Shown: piece after piece, positions 16,767-25,619 of the stretch
Layout of the letters: every line of letters starts with the position of its first letter
Position numbering within the stretch: the first letter of the stretch is position 1
NCBI RefSeq assembly: GCF_022539255.1
Contig: NZ_JAKZBV010000001.1
Coordinates: forward strand, 496,001-560,000
Source of the DNA: Sinomonas terrae
Lineage (GTDB): Bacteria; Actinomycetota; Actinomycetes; Actinomycetales; Micrococcaceae
DNA: 64,000 nt
Direction of reading: 5' to 3'
Notes under the pieces: model-generated
What the model was told of the DNA's origin: nothing
What the model saw: only the letters and a program-made list of their open reading frames with translations
Databases searched by the model: none
Translations under genes and position numbers: made by a program

Positions 16767-18308
16767 ATGCCCCACCTCCCTTCCGGCCCGGCCCGGGTCT
16801 GCGCGAGCGGTTGGGGTTGGCGTCACGCGGGCCGCAAGGCCTTCGCCGTGAGCGGCGTCGACCTGGATATTTCTCCCGGCGAGCGGGTCCTGCTGCTCGG
16901 CGCGTCCGGCGCCGGCAAATCGACCCTTCTGCACGCGCTCGCGGGCGTGGTCGGGGCCGCCGAAGAGGGCGAGGAGCGGGGCGAGCTCAGGGTCGACGGC
17001 GTCCCCGCACCTGCCGCACGGGGACGTGCCGGCCTCGTGCTTCAGGATCCGGACGGCCAGATCGCGATGGCCCGCGTGGGCGACGAGGTCGCGTTCGGCT
17101 GTGAGAACCTCGCCGTGCCCCGCGACGAGATCTGGCCGCGAGTGCATCGGGCGCTCGACGACGTCGGCCTCGACGTCCCCCTCGACCGATCGACCGCCGC
17201 GCTCTCCGGCGGGCAGAAGCAGCGTCTCGCCCTCGCCTGCGTCCTCGCGATGGAGCCGGGCTTGGTGCTCCTCGACGAGCCGACCGCGAACCTTGACCCC
17301 GAGGGCGTCGAGGAAGTCCGTGAGGCCGTGCGGCGCAGTCTCGACCGCACTGGGGCGACGCTCGTCGTCGTCGAACACCGTGTCTCGGTGTGGGCGGAGC
17401 TTGTGGACCGCGTCGTCGTCCTCGGCGCGGGAGGCGGACTCCTTGCGGACGGCTCGCCCGAGCGTGTGCTCGGCGATGCAGACGTACGACGGCGACTGGC
17501 CGCCGCGGGCGTGTGGGTCCCCGGCTGGCATCCGCTCACCGGAGAGCTCGCCCCGCGTGCCCTCCGAGGCGAGGCCTCTGCCGGCGAGGCCTCTCCCGGC
17601 GAGGACGGCCATGCCGAGCTCCTCAGTGCTCAGGGCCTCGCGGTCGGGCGATCCCCGAAGTCGACGCCCGTCGTCGGCGGGATCGACCTCGTGCTCCGCG
17701 CGGGGCGGGCCGCGAGCGTGACCGGGCCCAACGGGGCTGGGAAGTCGACCCTAGCCCTCACGCTCGCTGGCCTGCTGCCTGCCGTCGGGGGCCACCTCGA
17801 GGCGCTCCCGGCGCTCGCCCGCGGGGCCGGGACGAGCCCTCACCGCTGGCGCTCGAGCGAGCTCGTGAGCCGGATCGGCACCGTGTTCCAAGAACCAGAG
17901 CACCAGTTCCTCACACCCCGCGTGCTGGATGAGCTCGAGTTCGGCCCGCGCAGGGTGGCGCGGAGGCCGGAAAAGGAGGTGCGGGCGCTGGTCGACGGAC
18001 TCCTCGAGCGGCTCCGCCTCGAGCGGCTTGCCGAGGCGAATCCGTTCACGCTCTCGGGCGGCGAGAAGCGCCGCCTCTCCGTGGCCACGATGCTCGCGAC
18101 CGAGCCGAGCCTGCTCGTGCTCGACGAGCCGACGTTCGGGCAGGACGCGCTCACATGGGCCGAACTCGTCCGACTCCTCGCGGAACTGCTCGAACAGGGC
18201 ACATCGCTTCTCGCCGTGACCCACGACGAGGACTTCACCAACGCCCTCTCCGACACGGTGTACCGGGTGGACGGTGGCCGGGCGGCCCGGGTGGAGGCGG
18301 TCGCATGA
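16767..18308 (+). CDS. ykoD: ECF transporter, duplicated ATPase
   Basis: A 513-aa protein with two ABC ATPase halves. The first has Walker A GASGAGKST near residue 48, signature LSGGQKQR and Walker B VLLDEPTANLD. The second has Walker A GPNGAGKST near 322, signature LSGGEKRR and Walker B LVLDEPTFGQD. A short EASAGEASPGED repeat links the halves. It powers the riboswitch-controlled thiamine-precursor importer. It starts 1 nt after ykoE. Confidence 0.93.
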   Translation: MPHLPSGPARVCASGWGWRHAGRKAFAVSGVDLDISPGERVLLLGASGAGKSTLLHALAGVVGAAEEGEERGELRVDGVPAPAARGRAGLVLQDPDGQIAMARVGDEVAFGCENLAVPRDEIWPRVHRALDDVGLDVPLDRSTAALSGGQKQRLALACVLAMEPGLVLLDEPTANLDPEGVEEVREAVRRSLDRTGATLVVVEHRVSVWAELVDRVVVLGAGGGLLADGSPERVLGDADVRRRLAAAGVWVPGWHPLTGELAPRALRGEASAGEASPGEDGHAELLSAQGLAVGRSPKSTPVVGGIDLVLRAGRAASVTGPNGAGKSTLALTLAGLLPAVGGHLEALPALARGAGTSPHRWRSSELVSRIGTVFQEPEHQFLTPRVLDELEFGPRRVARRPEKEVRALVDGLLERLRLERLAEANPFTLSGGEKRRLSVATMLATEPSLLVLDEPTFGQDALTWAELVRLLAELLEQGTSLLAVTHDEDFTNALSDTVYRVDGGRAARVEAVA

Positions 18309-18357
18309 TCTCGCGGGTCTCCACCCGCTGGGCCCGGCAGGATTGGGCGGACCCCGC

Positions 18358-19173
18358 ATGAGCGTCGACATCCTCACGCCAGAGCTCGCGAACTCCGTCC
18401 TCACCCGCGCCAACCCCGTCGCAAAGCTGGCCGCGGCGCTCTGCATCACCATCACGCTGCTGCTGAGTGTCGACTGGGTTTCGGCCTCGGTGGCGCTGGT
18501 GTGCGAGCTGTTCATGCTGCCCCTGCTAGGCGTGCGTCCTGTGACGTTCCTCCGCCGTACCTGGCCCCTCGCCGCCGCAGCAGCGGTCGCGGCGTACTCG
18601 ACCGCCCTGCTCGGTGCGAAGCTCGGTCCGGTCTGGCTTCAGATCGGCCCGGCGGTCTTCACCGAGCACTCAGTGCTGACCGGCATTGCGATCGGCCTTC
18701 GCGGCCTCGCCGTCGCGCTCCCCGGCGTCTTCCTCCTGTTCTCCACCGATCCCACGGACCTCGCCGACGGTCTCGCACAGAAGCTCCGCCTTCCCGCACG
18801 ATTCGTGCTCGGTGCGCTCGCGGGGATGCGCCTCGTAGGCCTCCTCGTCGACGAGTGGCGGACGCTCGGCCTGGCTCGGCGGGCCAGAGGGGTTGGGAGC
18901 GGCCACAGCCCGATTGCGCGGTTCAAGGCGTTCCTCGGGCAGGCGTTCGCGCTGCTCGTCCAAGCCATCCGGCGCGCGACGCGGCTCGCGGTCGCGATGG
19001 AGGCGCGCGGCTTCGGCGGAACGGTGGACGGCCGGCCAGCCCCGCGCACGTGGGCGCGCGAGTCGAGCTACTCGCGCCTCGACGCCTGGGTGCTCGCCGC
19101 CGGCGCCGGCGTCGCCGCGCTCTCGGTGGGGGCCGCCGTCGTGCTCGGAACGTGGAATGTGGTGTGGGGCTGA
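18358..19173 (+). CDS. ykoC: ECF transporter transmembrane (T) component
   Basis: A 271-aa CbiQ-family membrane protein. It has the EcfT coupling motif AMEARGFGG, which contacts the ATPase, after an A-R-R-A-R-G motif (LARRARGVGSG). The ATG at 18358 begins MSVDILTPELANSVLTRANP; longer in-frame starts overlap ykoD and add a Gly/Arg-rich stretch unlike the family. Third gene of the TPP-regulated operon. Confidence 0.92.
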   Translation: MSVDILTPELANSVLTRANPVAKLAAALCITITLLLSVDWVSASVALVCELFMLPLLGVRPVTFLRRTWPLAAAAAVAAYSTALLGAKLGPVWLQIGPAVFTEHSVLTGIAIGLRGLAVALPGVFLLFSTDPTDLADGLAQKLRLPARFVLGALAGMRLVGLLVDEWRTLGLARRARGVGSGHSPIARFKAFLGQAFALLVQAIRRATRLAVAMEARGFGGTVDGRPAPRTWARESSYSRLDAWVLAAGAGVAALSVGAAVVLGTWNVVWG

Positions 19174-19257
19174 ACTGGGGCGCAGCGCCTCTGGCGCGCC
19201 GACGCGGGTGAGTGGGATCGTAGCCGCGGGGAGGAACCGCGAACGAAGGAGTGAGCG

Positions 19258-19647
19258 ATGGTTGAGATCGTCGGTTCGTTCTCGAGCTTCAGCGTGGACG
19301 ATATTCCGAAGGCCCGCGAGTTCTACGCCGAGACCCTCGGCTTCAAGATCGAGGAGGTCATGGGCGGCCTCCGGATGACGCTCCCCGGTGGCGGCCAGGT
19401 GTTCGCCTACCCCAAGCCGGACCACGTGCCCGCGAGCCACACCGTGCTGAACCTCGTGGTCGCCAACGTGGACGACGCCGTCCGCTCGCTTCATGAGAAG
19501 GGCGTCCGGACAGATCACTATCCGAGCAGCGAGCAGATGCCATTGGATGAGAACGGAATCCTGCGTGACCGAGAGGGCGGAGAGGGCCGCGGAATCGCGT
19601 GGTTCAAGGATCCGGCCGGCAATGTTCTCTCAGTCGTGACCGATTAG
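19258..19647 (+). CDS. VOC-family (glyoxalase/bleomycin-resistance fold) protein
   Basis: A 129-aa single VOC domain: FSSFSVDDIPKAREFYAETLG at the start and WFKDPAGNVLSVV at the end, with the beta-alpha-beta-beta-beta repeats. Ribosome site GAAGGAG lies 7 nt before the ATG. The substrate is unknown. Members act as small-molecule binders or metal enzymes, and nothing nearby narrows the role. Confidence 0.88.
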   Translation: MVEIVGSFSSFSVDDIPKAREFYAETLGFKIEEVMGGLRMTLPGGGQVFAYPKPDHVPASHTVLNLVVANVDDAVRSLHEKGVRTDHYPSSEQMPLDENGILRDREGGEGRGIAWFKDPAGNVLSVVTD

Positions 19648-19721
19648 TGACAGGATCTTTATCTCATGGTATGACGCTTTTGCGGTCTAGACCGGTCGGA
19701 CGCGTCCAATGGTGTGTCGAT

Positions 19722-19750
19722 TTGCAGTCGGCTATCGCATAGGTGATATT
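19722..19750 (+). promoter_or_regulatory. Predicted promoter of the HTH-MurA gene (probable leaderless mRNA)
   Basis: TTGCAG (19722-19727), a 17-bp spacer, then GATATT (19745-19750). The ATG is at 19759, only 8 nt past the -10 box, and no Shine-Dalgarno is present in between. This implies transcription starting at or within 2 nt of the start codon. The hexamers are seen; the start site is inferred. Confidence 0.6.
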
Positions 19751-19758
19751 TTGGCTTT

Positions 19759-21300
19759 ATGGCACAACAGACTGCTGAGACCGTCGGCGCGATCCTGCGC
19801 GGAGTGCGCAGCGACAGGGGATGGACGCAGGGGCAACTGGCTGCCGAGCTAGGGACGAGCCAGAGCGCCATTGCCCGGATGGAGCAGGGCAAGCAGAACC
19901 TGAGCCTCAAAATGCTCCAGCGCATCGAGGACATCCTCGGGCAGCGAATCCTGAATATCGGCCCGTCCAAGATGACGCACCTGCGGGTCGAGGGCGGCCG
20001 CCGCCTCTCCGGAGCCGTCGACGTCAACACGTCCAAGAACGCCGGCGTCGCGCTCCTGTGCGCGAGCCTCATCAACCGCGGCACCACGACGCTTCGCAAC
20101 CTTGCCCGCATCGAGGAGGTCAACCGCATCGTCGAGGTGCTGACCTCGATCGGCGTCGAGTGCACGTGGCTCCCCGGTGCCCCCGGCGCCCAGCCGCGCG
20201 ACCTCCAGATCCGCCGTCCTGCCAAGCTGAGCCTCGAGGCCATGGACGTCGAGGCCGCCCGCCGTACCCGGAGCGTCATCATGCTGCTCGGGCCCCTGCT
20301 CGACGAGCGCAGCGAATACAAGCTCCCGTACGCCGGCGGCTGCGATCTCGGCACCCGCACGGTCGAACCGCACATGCAGGCGCTCCGCACCTTCGGCCTC
20401 GACGTCGAGGCCTCGAACGGCTTCTACTCCGTCAGAGCGCCGGAGGCGGACCAGCACGACCGCACCTTCGTCCTCGCCGAACGAGGCGACACCGTCACGG
20501 AGAACGCGATCATGGCCGCCGCGCATCGCGAGGGCCTCACGGTGATCCGCAACGCCTCGCCGAACTACATGGTCCAGGACCTGTGCTTCTACCTTCAGAG
20601 CCTCGGCGTCGAGATCGATGGCATCGGGACGACGACGCTGCGGATCCGCGGCCGCTCGCGCATCGAGCAGAACATCGACTACTTCCCGTCGGAAGATCCG
20701 ATCGAGGCGATGAGCCTCATCACGGCGGCGATCGTCACGAACTCCGAGGTGACGGTTCGGCGCGTGCCGATCGAGTTCATGGAGATCGAGCTCGCCACTC
20801 TCATGCAGATGGGCCAGAAGCTCGAGATCTCGGGCGAGTACATGGCCCGCAACGGCCGCACCCGGCTCGTCAACGTCACGACGCTGCCCTCCGAGCTCGT
20901 CGCGCCGACGGACAAGATCCACCCGATGCCGTTCCCCGGGCTCAACATCGACAACCTGCCGTTCTTCGCCGTCATTGCGGCCAACGCGACGGGGCAGACC
21001 CTCATCCACGACTGGGTCTACGAGAACCGGGCCATCTACCTCACGGAGCTCAACCGTCTCGGCGGGCAGGTCCAGCTCCTCGACCCGCACCGCATCTACG
21101 TCAACGGCCCCACCAAGTGGCGTGCCGCCGAGGTCGGGTGCCCGCCCGCGCTTCGGCCCGCCGCGTGCATCCTGCTGGCCATGCTCGCCGCGCGCGGCAC
21201 GAGCGAACTCCGCAACATCTACGTGATCGAGCGCGGCTACCAGGACCTCGCCGAGCGCCTCAACTCCATCGGCGCCCGGATCGAGTACTTCCAAGACTGA
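19759..21300 (+). CDS. murA: XRE-type helix-turn-helix fused to MurA (UDP-GlcNAc enolpyruvyltransferase)
   Basis: A 513-aa protein. Residues about 8-65 are an XRE/Cro DNA-binding domain (LRGVRSDRGWTQGQLAAELGTSQSAIARMEQG). Residues about 72-510 are a full EPSP-synthase-fold MurA. The substrate-binding SKNAGVALLCAS is present, and the active-site loop reads YAGGCDLGTRTVEPH with the catalytic cysteine near residue 195. MurA makes UDP-GlcNAc-enolpyruvate, the first committed step of peptidoglycan synthesis. The fusion suggests the enzyme also binds DNA, possibly its own promoter; this is inference. Similar fusions appear to exist in relatives, so it is unlikely to be an assembly artefact. Confidence 0.92.
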   Translation: MAQQTAETVGAILRGVRSDRGWTQGQLAAELGTSQSAIARMEQGKQNLSLKMLQRIEDILGQRILNIGPSKMTHLRVEGGRRLSGAVDVNTSKNAGVALLCASLINRGTTTLRNLARIEEVNRIVEVLTSIGVECTWLPGAPGAQPRDLQIRRPAKLSLEAMDVEAARRTRSVIMLLGPLLDERSEYKLPYAGGCDLGTRTVEPHMQALRTFGLDVEASNGFYSVRAPEADQHDRTFVLAERGDTVTENAIMAAAHREGLTVIRNASPNYMVQDLCFYLQSLGVEIDGIGTTTLRIRGRSRIEQNIDYFPSEDPIEAMSLITAAIVTNSEVTVRRVPIEFMEIELATLMQMGQKLEISGEYMARNGRTRLVNVTTLPSELVAPTDKIHPMPFPGLNIDNLPFFAVIAANATGQTLIHDWVYENRAIYLTELNRLGGQVQLLDPHRIYVNGPTKWRAAEVGCPPALRPAACILLAMLAARGTSELRNIYVIERGYQDLAERLNSIGARIEYFQD

Positions 21301-21342
21301 CCGGCGGCGGCCCGCCCGAACCCGGCGCGCCCAAACCTCCCG

Positions 21343-21394
21343 GTTGCGCCGTCACGTCCGCAGGGTAGTGACCCTGCGGAAGTGACGGCGCAAC
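21343..21394. repeat. 52-bp palindromic element between murA and a quinone reductase gene
   Basis: 24-nt arms (21343-21366 and 21371-21394) pair with a single mismatch around an AGTG loop. The same arm sequence is inside the coding region at 38845 and, in variant form, at 48138. It lies 42 bp after the murA stop and may also serve as a bidirectional hairpin; there is no T-run. Confidence 0.93.
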
Positions 21395-21418
21395 GGGATG
21401 TTGAGGAGAATCGGGCTC

Positions 21419-22468
21419 ATGAAGGCGATCATGTACAACCGCACGGGGGACTCCTCGGTGCTCGAACTCCGCGAGCGCGAGATCCCCGAGCCGGGAGACG
21501 GAGAGGTGCGCGTGCGCATCGCCGTCTCGGGCGTCAACCCCACGGACTGGAAGGCCCGGGCCGGCGGCACGTATGGCAAGCTCGAGGGCTGGCACGTTCC
21601 GAATCAGGACGGCGCTGGGGTGGTCGACGCCGTGGGGCCGGGTGCCGAGGGGTTCGAACCCGGGCAGCGGGTCTGGCTCTGGGACGTCGCGTACGGCGGT
21701 TCGGAGGGGACGGCCCAGGAGTACGTCGTGGTGCCCGGCGAGAAGGCGGTCCCGCTTCCTGACGGCGAGACGTTCGACGCCGGAGCTTCAGTCGGGATCC
21801 CGGCCCTCACCGCGCACCGGGCACTCACCGCAAGCGAGCACGGTCCGGCCCAGCTCGCTCCGGGAGCGCTCGAGGGCCAGACGATCCTCGTCACGGGTGG
21901 CGCTGGAGCGGTGGGCCACGCCGCGATCCAGCTCGCAAAGTGGGCTGGGGCGACCGTCATTGCGACAGTGAGCGGGGAAGCGAAGGCCGATCTCGCGCGG
22001 AAGGCGGGTGCCGCCGTCGTCCTCAATTACCGCGAGCAGGACGTCGCCGAGGAAGTCCACAAGGTCGCTGAGAAGGGCGTCGATCTGATCGTCGACGTGA
22101 ACGCCGCGGCCAACCTCGAATCCGACCTCAAGGCCCTCAAGAACGGCGGGACGATCTCGATCTACGCCTCGTCCAAGAATGACGAGGTCCTGCAGGTCCC
22201 CGTGCGGCCCAGCATGAGCAAGAACGTGCGCTTCCAGTTCATCCTCACCTACACGGTGACCGACGAACAGAAGCAGGCCGCGGTCTCGGCCGTCTCTGCG
22301 GCTCTCGCCGACGGCGCGCTGCCGGTCGGTGCCGAGCACGGGCTTCCGCTGACCCGCTTCCCGCTCGAAGAGACTGCTGCGGCGCACGACGCCGTGCAGG
22401 AGGGATCCGTGGGCAAGGTCCTCATCGACGTCGCGGGGGAGGGCGTCGGAGAGGCCCCGGTGGGCTGA
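21419..22468 (+). CDS. Zinc-independent medium-chain dehydrogenase/NADPH:quinone reductase
   Basis: A 349-aa MDR-superfamily enzyme. The N-terminal GroES-like domain contains VSGVNPTDWKARAGG. The Rossmann domain contains ILVTGGAGAVGHAAIQLAKW (NADPH site). Structural-zinc cysteines are absent, as in quinone oxidoreductases. The ATG at 21419 follows GAGGAG at 21403-21408; a further in-frame ATG at 21398 precedes that site and overlaps the end of the palindrome. Substrate not determinable. Confidence 0.88.
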   Translation: MKAIMYNRTGDSSVLELREREIPEPGDGEVRVRIAVSGVNPTDWKARAGGTYGKLEGWHVPNQDGAGVVDAVGPGAEGFEPGQRVWLWDVAYGGSEGTAQEYVVVPGEKAVPLPDGETFDAGASVGIPALTAHRALTASEHGPAQLAPGALEGQTILVTGGAGAVGHAAIQLAKWAGATVIATVSGEAKADLARKAGAAVVLNYREQDVAEEVHKVAEKGVDLIVDVNAAANLESDLKALKNGGTISIYASSKNDEVLQVPVRPSMSKNVRFQFILTYTVTDEQKQAAVSAVSAALADGALPVGAEHGLPLTRFPLEETAAAHDAVQEGSVGKVLIDVAGEGVGEAPVG

Positions 22469-22483
22469 CTTCCGCGTTTGACG

Positions 22484-22517
22484 GGCGCCTCCCGCGGATG
22501 GACCCGCAGGAGGCGCC
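22484..22517. terminator. Hairpin between convergent genes
   Basis: GGCGCCTCCCGCGG (22484-22497) pairs with CCGCAGGAGGCGCC (22504-22517) with one mismatch. It lies 15 bp after the quinone reductase stop and 12 bp before the end of the convergent DUF2891 gene. It is placed to serve both; there is no U-run. Confidence 0.6.
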
Positions 22518-22529
22518 GGTGAACACGGG

Positions 22530-23609
22530 TCAGGCCGCGGCGAGCTCCGTCATCGACTCGAGGGCGTCCCACGCGAAGCTCGCGAGCCAGTGGGTCGACA
22601 TGAAGTCGTCGCTGCTGAGGGCCGCGAGCCCGGCACGCAGAAGCGGCTCGAGCGCTCCCGCGAGCACGGGCTCGGTCGCCGAAGCGGCCGACGCACCCTT
22701 GAGCGCCTGCACGATCCGCGCGATCTGGCCTGCGCGGCTGAGGTTGAGGCCGTGGAGGTGCACCATGTACCCGTCGGACTCGTCGGTCACGCCAACGACC
22801 GAGAGCATCCGCGAATCGGCCCGCAGCCCCGGCAGGAACCGCTCAAGCCACGCCGCGAACTCGTCGGCCGGGAGCACGCGCTGCATGAGGTCGGCCTCGC
22901 TGAGCCCGGCCGAGAGGAAGTCCTGGCCGCTGAGCTCCCACTCGCTCGCCCAGCCCGCGTCAGACCCGAACCAGCCCCGCGCCGCTGCCTCGCACGCCTC
23001 CACGGCGTCCGTCCGGCCGAGCGAGCGGAACGCGTCGAGCAGGAAGGCGACGCCGAAGGCTGAGTTCGTGTGCAGCCCGTGCCGCACGGGGTACTCGGCC
23101 TTCGCGAGCCACTCCTTGACCAGTCGGGCGACGACGTCGACGCACCCCTCGAGATTGCGTCCCCAGCCTTGGATCTCCTCGTCCGGGGAGGCAGCGCAAG
23201 CAGCCGCGAGACGGACGAGCCAGGCCCAACCGTACGGCCGCTCCCACGACGGGTTCGCCGCGAGATACTCGGCCTCGACGGCGAGCTTCTCCGCCGTGAG
23301 GTTCTCGCCCAAGGCGGCCCGCAGCTGAGCCGCGGTCGCAGCGTCGAGGCCGCGTCCGCCGTCGTCCGCTGCGCCGGCGTTGCCCACACCCAGCACGGAG
23401 TTCAGCACGCTCACGCCCAGCCAGTGCATGTGGACGCACGAGTGCCAGTCGAACGACGTGTAGAACGAGGGGTGCAGCTCGGAGGGCGTCGGGCGGTCGT
23501 CGGGCGAACTCTGGGTGTGGTGCGCCGAGTACGGGTACGCGCGGCCCAGGTTGTCGAGGACGACGCCGGCGCAGTGCTCGGCGGCGGAGGGGAAGAGGTC
23601 GAGTTCCAT
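22530..23609 (-). CDS. DUF2891 family protein
   Basis: A 359-aa soluble protein matching DUF2891 (LHPSFYTSFDWHSCVHMHWLG; NPSWERPYGWAWLVRLA; GLHTNSAFGVAFLLDAF). The fold resembles alpha/alpha barrels; no enzymatic activity is known. It is the third gene of an operon with DUF969 and DUF979 and has its own AGGAG 8 nt before ATG. Linkage to predicted 5-oxoproline transport suggests a role in peptide or pyroglutamate metabolism, which is inference only. Confidence 0.85.
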   Translation of the reverse strand: MELDLFPSAAEHCAGVVLDNLGRAYPYSAHHTQSSPDDRPTPSELHPSFYTSFDWHSCVHMHWLGVSVLNSVLGVGNAGAADDGGRGLDAATAAQLRAALGENLTAEKLAVEAEYLAANPSWERPYGWAWLVRLAAACAASPDEEIQGWGRNLEGCVDVVARLVKEWLAKAEYPVRHGLHTNSAFGVAFLLDAFRSLGRTDAVEACEAAARGWFGSDAGWASEWELSGQDFLSAGLSEADLMQRVLPADEFAAWLERFLPGLRADSRMLSVVGVTDESDGYMVHLHGLNLSRAGQIARIVQALKGASAASATEPVLAGALEPLLRAGLAALSSDDFMSTHWLASFAWDALESMTELAAA

Positions 23610-23619
23610 TCAGGTGCTC

Positions 23620-24588
23620 CTAGAAGGCGAGGAAGTACATGAGGGCGGTGTTGACGACGAGGAGCGGGAAGGCCGTGCCGAGCTGCGCCCCGATGACGCC
23701 GTACTTGTTCTTCATTTCCAGGAGAGCCGAGGGGACGAGGTTGAAGTTCGCCGCCATCGGGGTGCAGAGCGTGCCGCAGAATCCGGCGAGCATGCCGATC
23801 GCGAAGACGATCGGCGGGTTGCCGTGGAACTGCTGGACGAGCACGGGCCAGCCGATGGCTGCCGTCATGATCGGGAAGGCCGCGAAGCCGTTGCCCATGA
23901 GCACCGTGAACACGAACATGCCCACGCAGTACACAATGACGGCCGCGAGAAGCGAGCCCTTCGGCATGACGCCCGTGGCGAGCGTGCTCACCGCGGTGCC
24001 CACGCCGGCCTTCGTGAAGAGGATCCCGAGCGTCGAGAGCATCTGGGGGAGGAGCGCTGCCCAGCCGATGGATTCGAGGATGCGGCGGCTTTCGAACACC
24101 GGCGTGAGCGGGTGCTTGGGCCGGAGGATGAGGAGGGCGACGACGGCGGCCGCGACCGCGCCGATGGCCAAGGCCACGAGGGTCGTGTTCTTCGGGTCGA
24201 GGATCGGGGTCTTGCCGATGTTGAGCACGGGCGCGAGCAGCACGAGGATGACCGTGACGATCGGCAGCGTGAGGGCCGGGATGAAGAGCTTGTTCCCGAA
24301 GCGCGCGGCGAAGGCCTCGCGCTGTTCACCGCTCGACGTCTTGGCCCTGCCGTCCGCGAGCTGCCCGGACGCGGCGAGCGCCACGAGCACGAGGACGGCG
24401 ATCCCGAGGATCCAGCCGGGCGCAGTGCCGGCCTGGACCCACGTGCCGTAGAAGAAGCACAGGCCGAGCAGGCCCCAGAAGGCGGAGCTTCCCCAGCGGC
24501 GGGGATGATTCGGGTCGCGCACGATGAGCGCGGCCCACGCGATGAACAGGATTCCGATGAACCAGTAGACGGCTTCGACGTTGATCAC
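23620..24588 (-). CDS. DUF979 membrane protein, predicted 5-oxoproline transporter subunit
   Basis: A 322-aa polytopic membrane protein of the DUF979 family (INVEAVYWFIGILFIAWAAL; MLAGFCGTLCTPMAANFN). DUF969 and DUF979 always occur as a pair, often beside pyroglutamyl peptidase or 5-oxoprolinase genes, and are thought to form a permease. GTG start overlapping the DUF969 stop by 4 nt. The shared operator with pxpA supports a 5-oxoproline role. Confidence 0.85.
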   Translation of the reverse strand: MINVEAVYWFIGILFIAWAALIVRDPNHPRRWGSSAFWGLLGLCFFYGTWVQAGTAPGWILGIAVLVLVALAASGQLADGRAKTSSGEQREAFAARFGNKLFIPALTLPIVTVILVLLAPVLNIGKTPILDPKNTTLVALAIGAVAAAVVALLILRPKHPLTPVFESRRILESIGWAALLPQMLSTLGILFTKAGVGTAVSTLATGVMPKGSLLAAVIVYCVGMFVFTVLMGNGFAAFPIMTAAIGWPVLVQQFHGNPPIVFAIGMLAGFCGTLCTPMAANFNLVPSALLEMKNKYGVIGAQLGTAFPLLVVNTALMYFLAF

Positions 24589-25295
24589 TTGGCTTCTCCT
24601 GCAACCGCGGGTTCCGTGGCCTCGAGCTTGCGGTATTCCTTGTCGAGCTGCTTGTCCAGCCGAAGGAGCCGGAAGCCGTGGATGAGGAACGCCGCGATCG
24701 CGCTGGGGATGGCCCAGAGGGCGAGCTGGAGAGGCTCGAGATGGAGGTGGTACGTCGTGTCGACGAAGGTCGTGATGAGCAGGATCGAGCCGACGGCGAC
24801 GAAGACGTCCTCGCCGAAGAAGACGCCCACGTTGTCCGCGCCGGCCGAGTGCCCCTTGATGCGCTCCTTGATGTGCTCGGGAACGTGGCCGTAGCGGCGC
24901 AGCGCCGCGCCCTCGGCCATCGGGAAGACCAGCGGGCGCACGGTCTGCGCGTGGCCGCCGATGCTGTTGAGGCCGACCGCGGCCGTGATCTGCCGCACGG
25001 CGAGGTAGCCGAGGAGCACGCGGCCGGCGGTGAGCTTCGCGAGCTTGCCGATGAGGGTCTTGGCCTGCTCTTGGAGGCCGAAGAACTCGATGATGCCGAC
25101 GACGGGCAGCACCGCCACGAAGATCGTGACCGAGCGGCTGCTGGCGAAGCCGCTGCCGAATGCGTCGAGGATCTGGACTGGGTTGAGGCCCCCGAGGAGG
25201 GCGGTGACGATGCCGGCGACCGTGACGACGACAAGTGGGTTCAGGCGGATGGCGAAGCCAACAATCACCAGAAGAACCCCGATAAGTACGAGCAT
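24585..25295 (-). CDS. DUF969 membrane protein, predicted 5-oxoproline transporter subunit
   Basis: A 236-aa membrane protein of the DUF969 family (VLLVIVGFAIRLNPLVVVTV; QITAAVGLNSIGGHAQTVRP). It is the first gene of the DUF969-DUF979-DUF2891 operon. The ATG at 25295 gives the usual family N-terminus MLVLIGVLL; an earlier in-frame ATG at 25382 would run through the promoter and operator and is rejected. No strong ribosome site is visible. Confidence 0.85.
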   Translation of the reverse strand: MLVLIGVLLVIVGFAIRLNPLVVVTVAGIVTALLGGLNPVQILDAFGSGFASSRSVTIFVAVLPVVGIIEFFGLQEQAKTLIGKLAKLTAGRVLLGYLAVRQITAAVGLNSIGGHAQTVRPLVFPMAEGAALRRYGHVPEHIKERIKGHSAGADNVGVFFGEDVFVAVGSILLITTFVDTTYHLHLEPLQLALWAIPSAIAAFLIHGFRLLRLDKQLDKEYRKLEATEPAVAGEAK

Positions 25296-25360
25296 GATGA
25301 TCCGTTCCGGAGGGAGTGCTGTCCTGGGAAGGGGGTGCGCCGAAATGGCGTGTGATCTAA

Positions 25361-25405
25361 AGCATATCCTTTTGTTCAACAATCAGGCAAGAGCTTGTTG
25401 AACAA
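25361..25405 (-). promoter_or_regulatory. Promoter with two TTGTTNAACAA operators, DUF969 operon
   Basis: Reading on the minus strand, TTGCCT (25390-25385) and TATGCT (25366-25361) are separated by 18 bp. One palindrome, TTGTTCAACAA (25372-25382), fills the spacer, and a second, TTGTTGAACAA (25395-25405), sits just upstream of the -35. This is the expected layout for repression by a GntR dimer. The same 11-mer is in the pxpA promoter. The regulator at 25620-26297 is the natural candidate. Confidence 0.75.
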
Positions 25406-25431
25406 TCGCCGTTCTCGCACTGTGCGCGGCA

Positions 25432-25522
25432 GTTCCCGACCTTCTTTCGCCACGCAAAAGAGTGCACGACGGCGTGGCGCGCGGCGTGTCGCAGAAAACG
25501 GCGTTGAAAGAAGGTCGGGAAC
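25432..25522. repeat. Perfect 17-bp inverted repeat with 57-bp loop
   Basis: GTTCCCGACCTTCTTTC (25432-25448) is exactly complementary to GAAAGAAGGTCGGGAAC (25506-25522); an inner CGCCACGC/GCGTGGCG pair (25448-25455 and 25472-25479) strengthens it. It lies between the GntR stop and the DUF969 promoter, so it could end the GntR transcript. The rest of 25523-25619 has a duplicated GGGCGCGGCGAGG segment and no gene. Confidence 0.85.
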
Positions 25523-25619
25523 GGGCGGCGCAAGAGCGAGAAGGGGGCGCGGCGAGGAACGGGCGGCGCACGAACCAGACAGGGGCGCGGCGAGGGACGG
25601 TTGCGCGTGAGGTCGGGTG

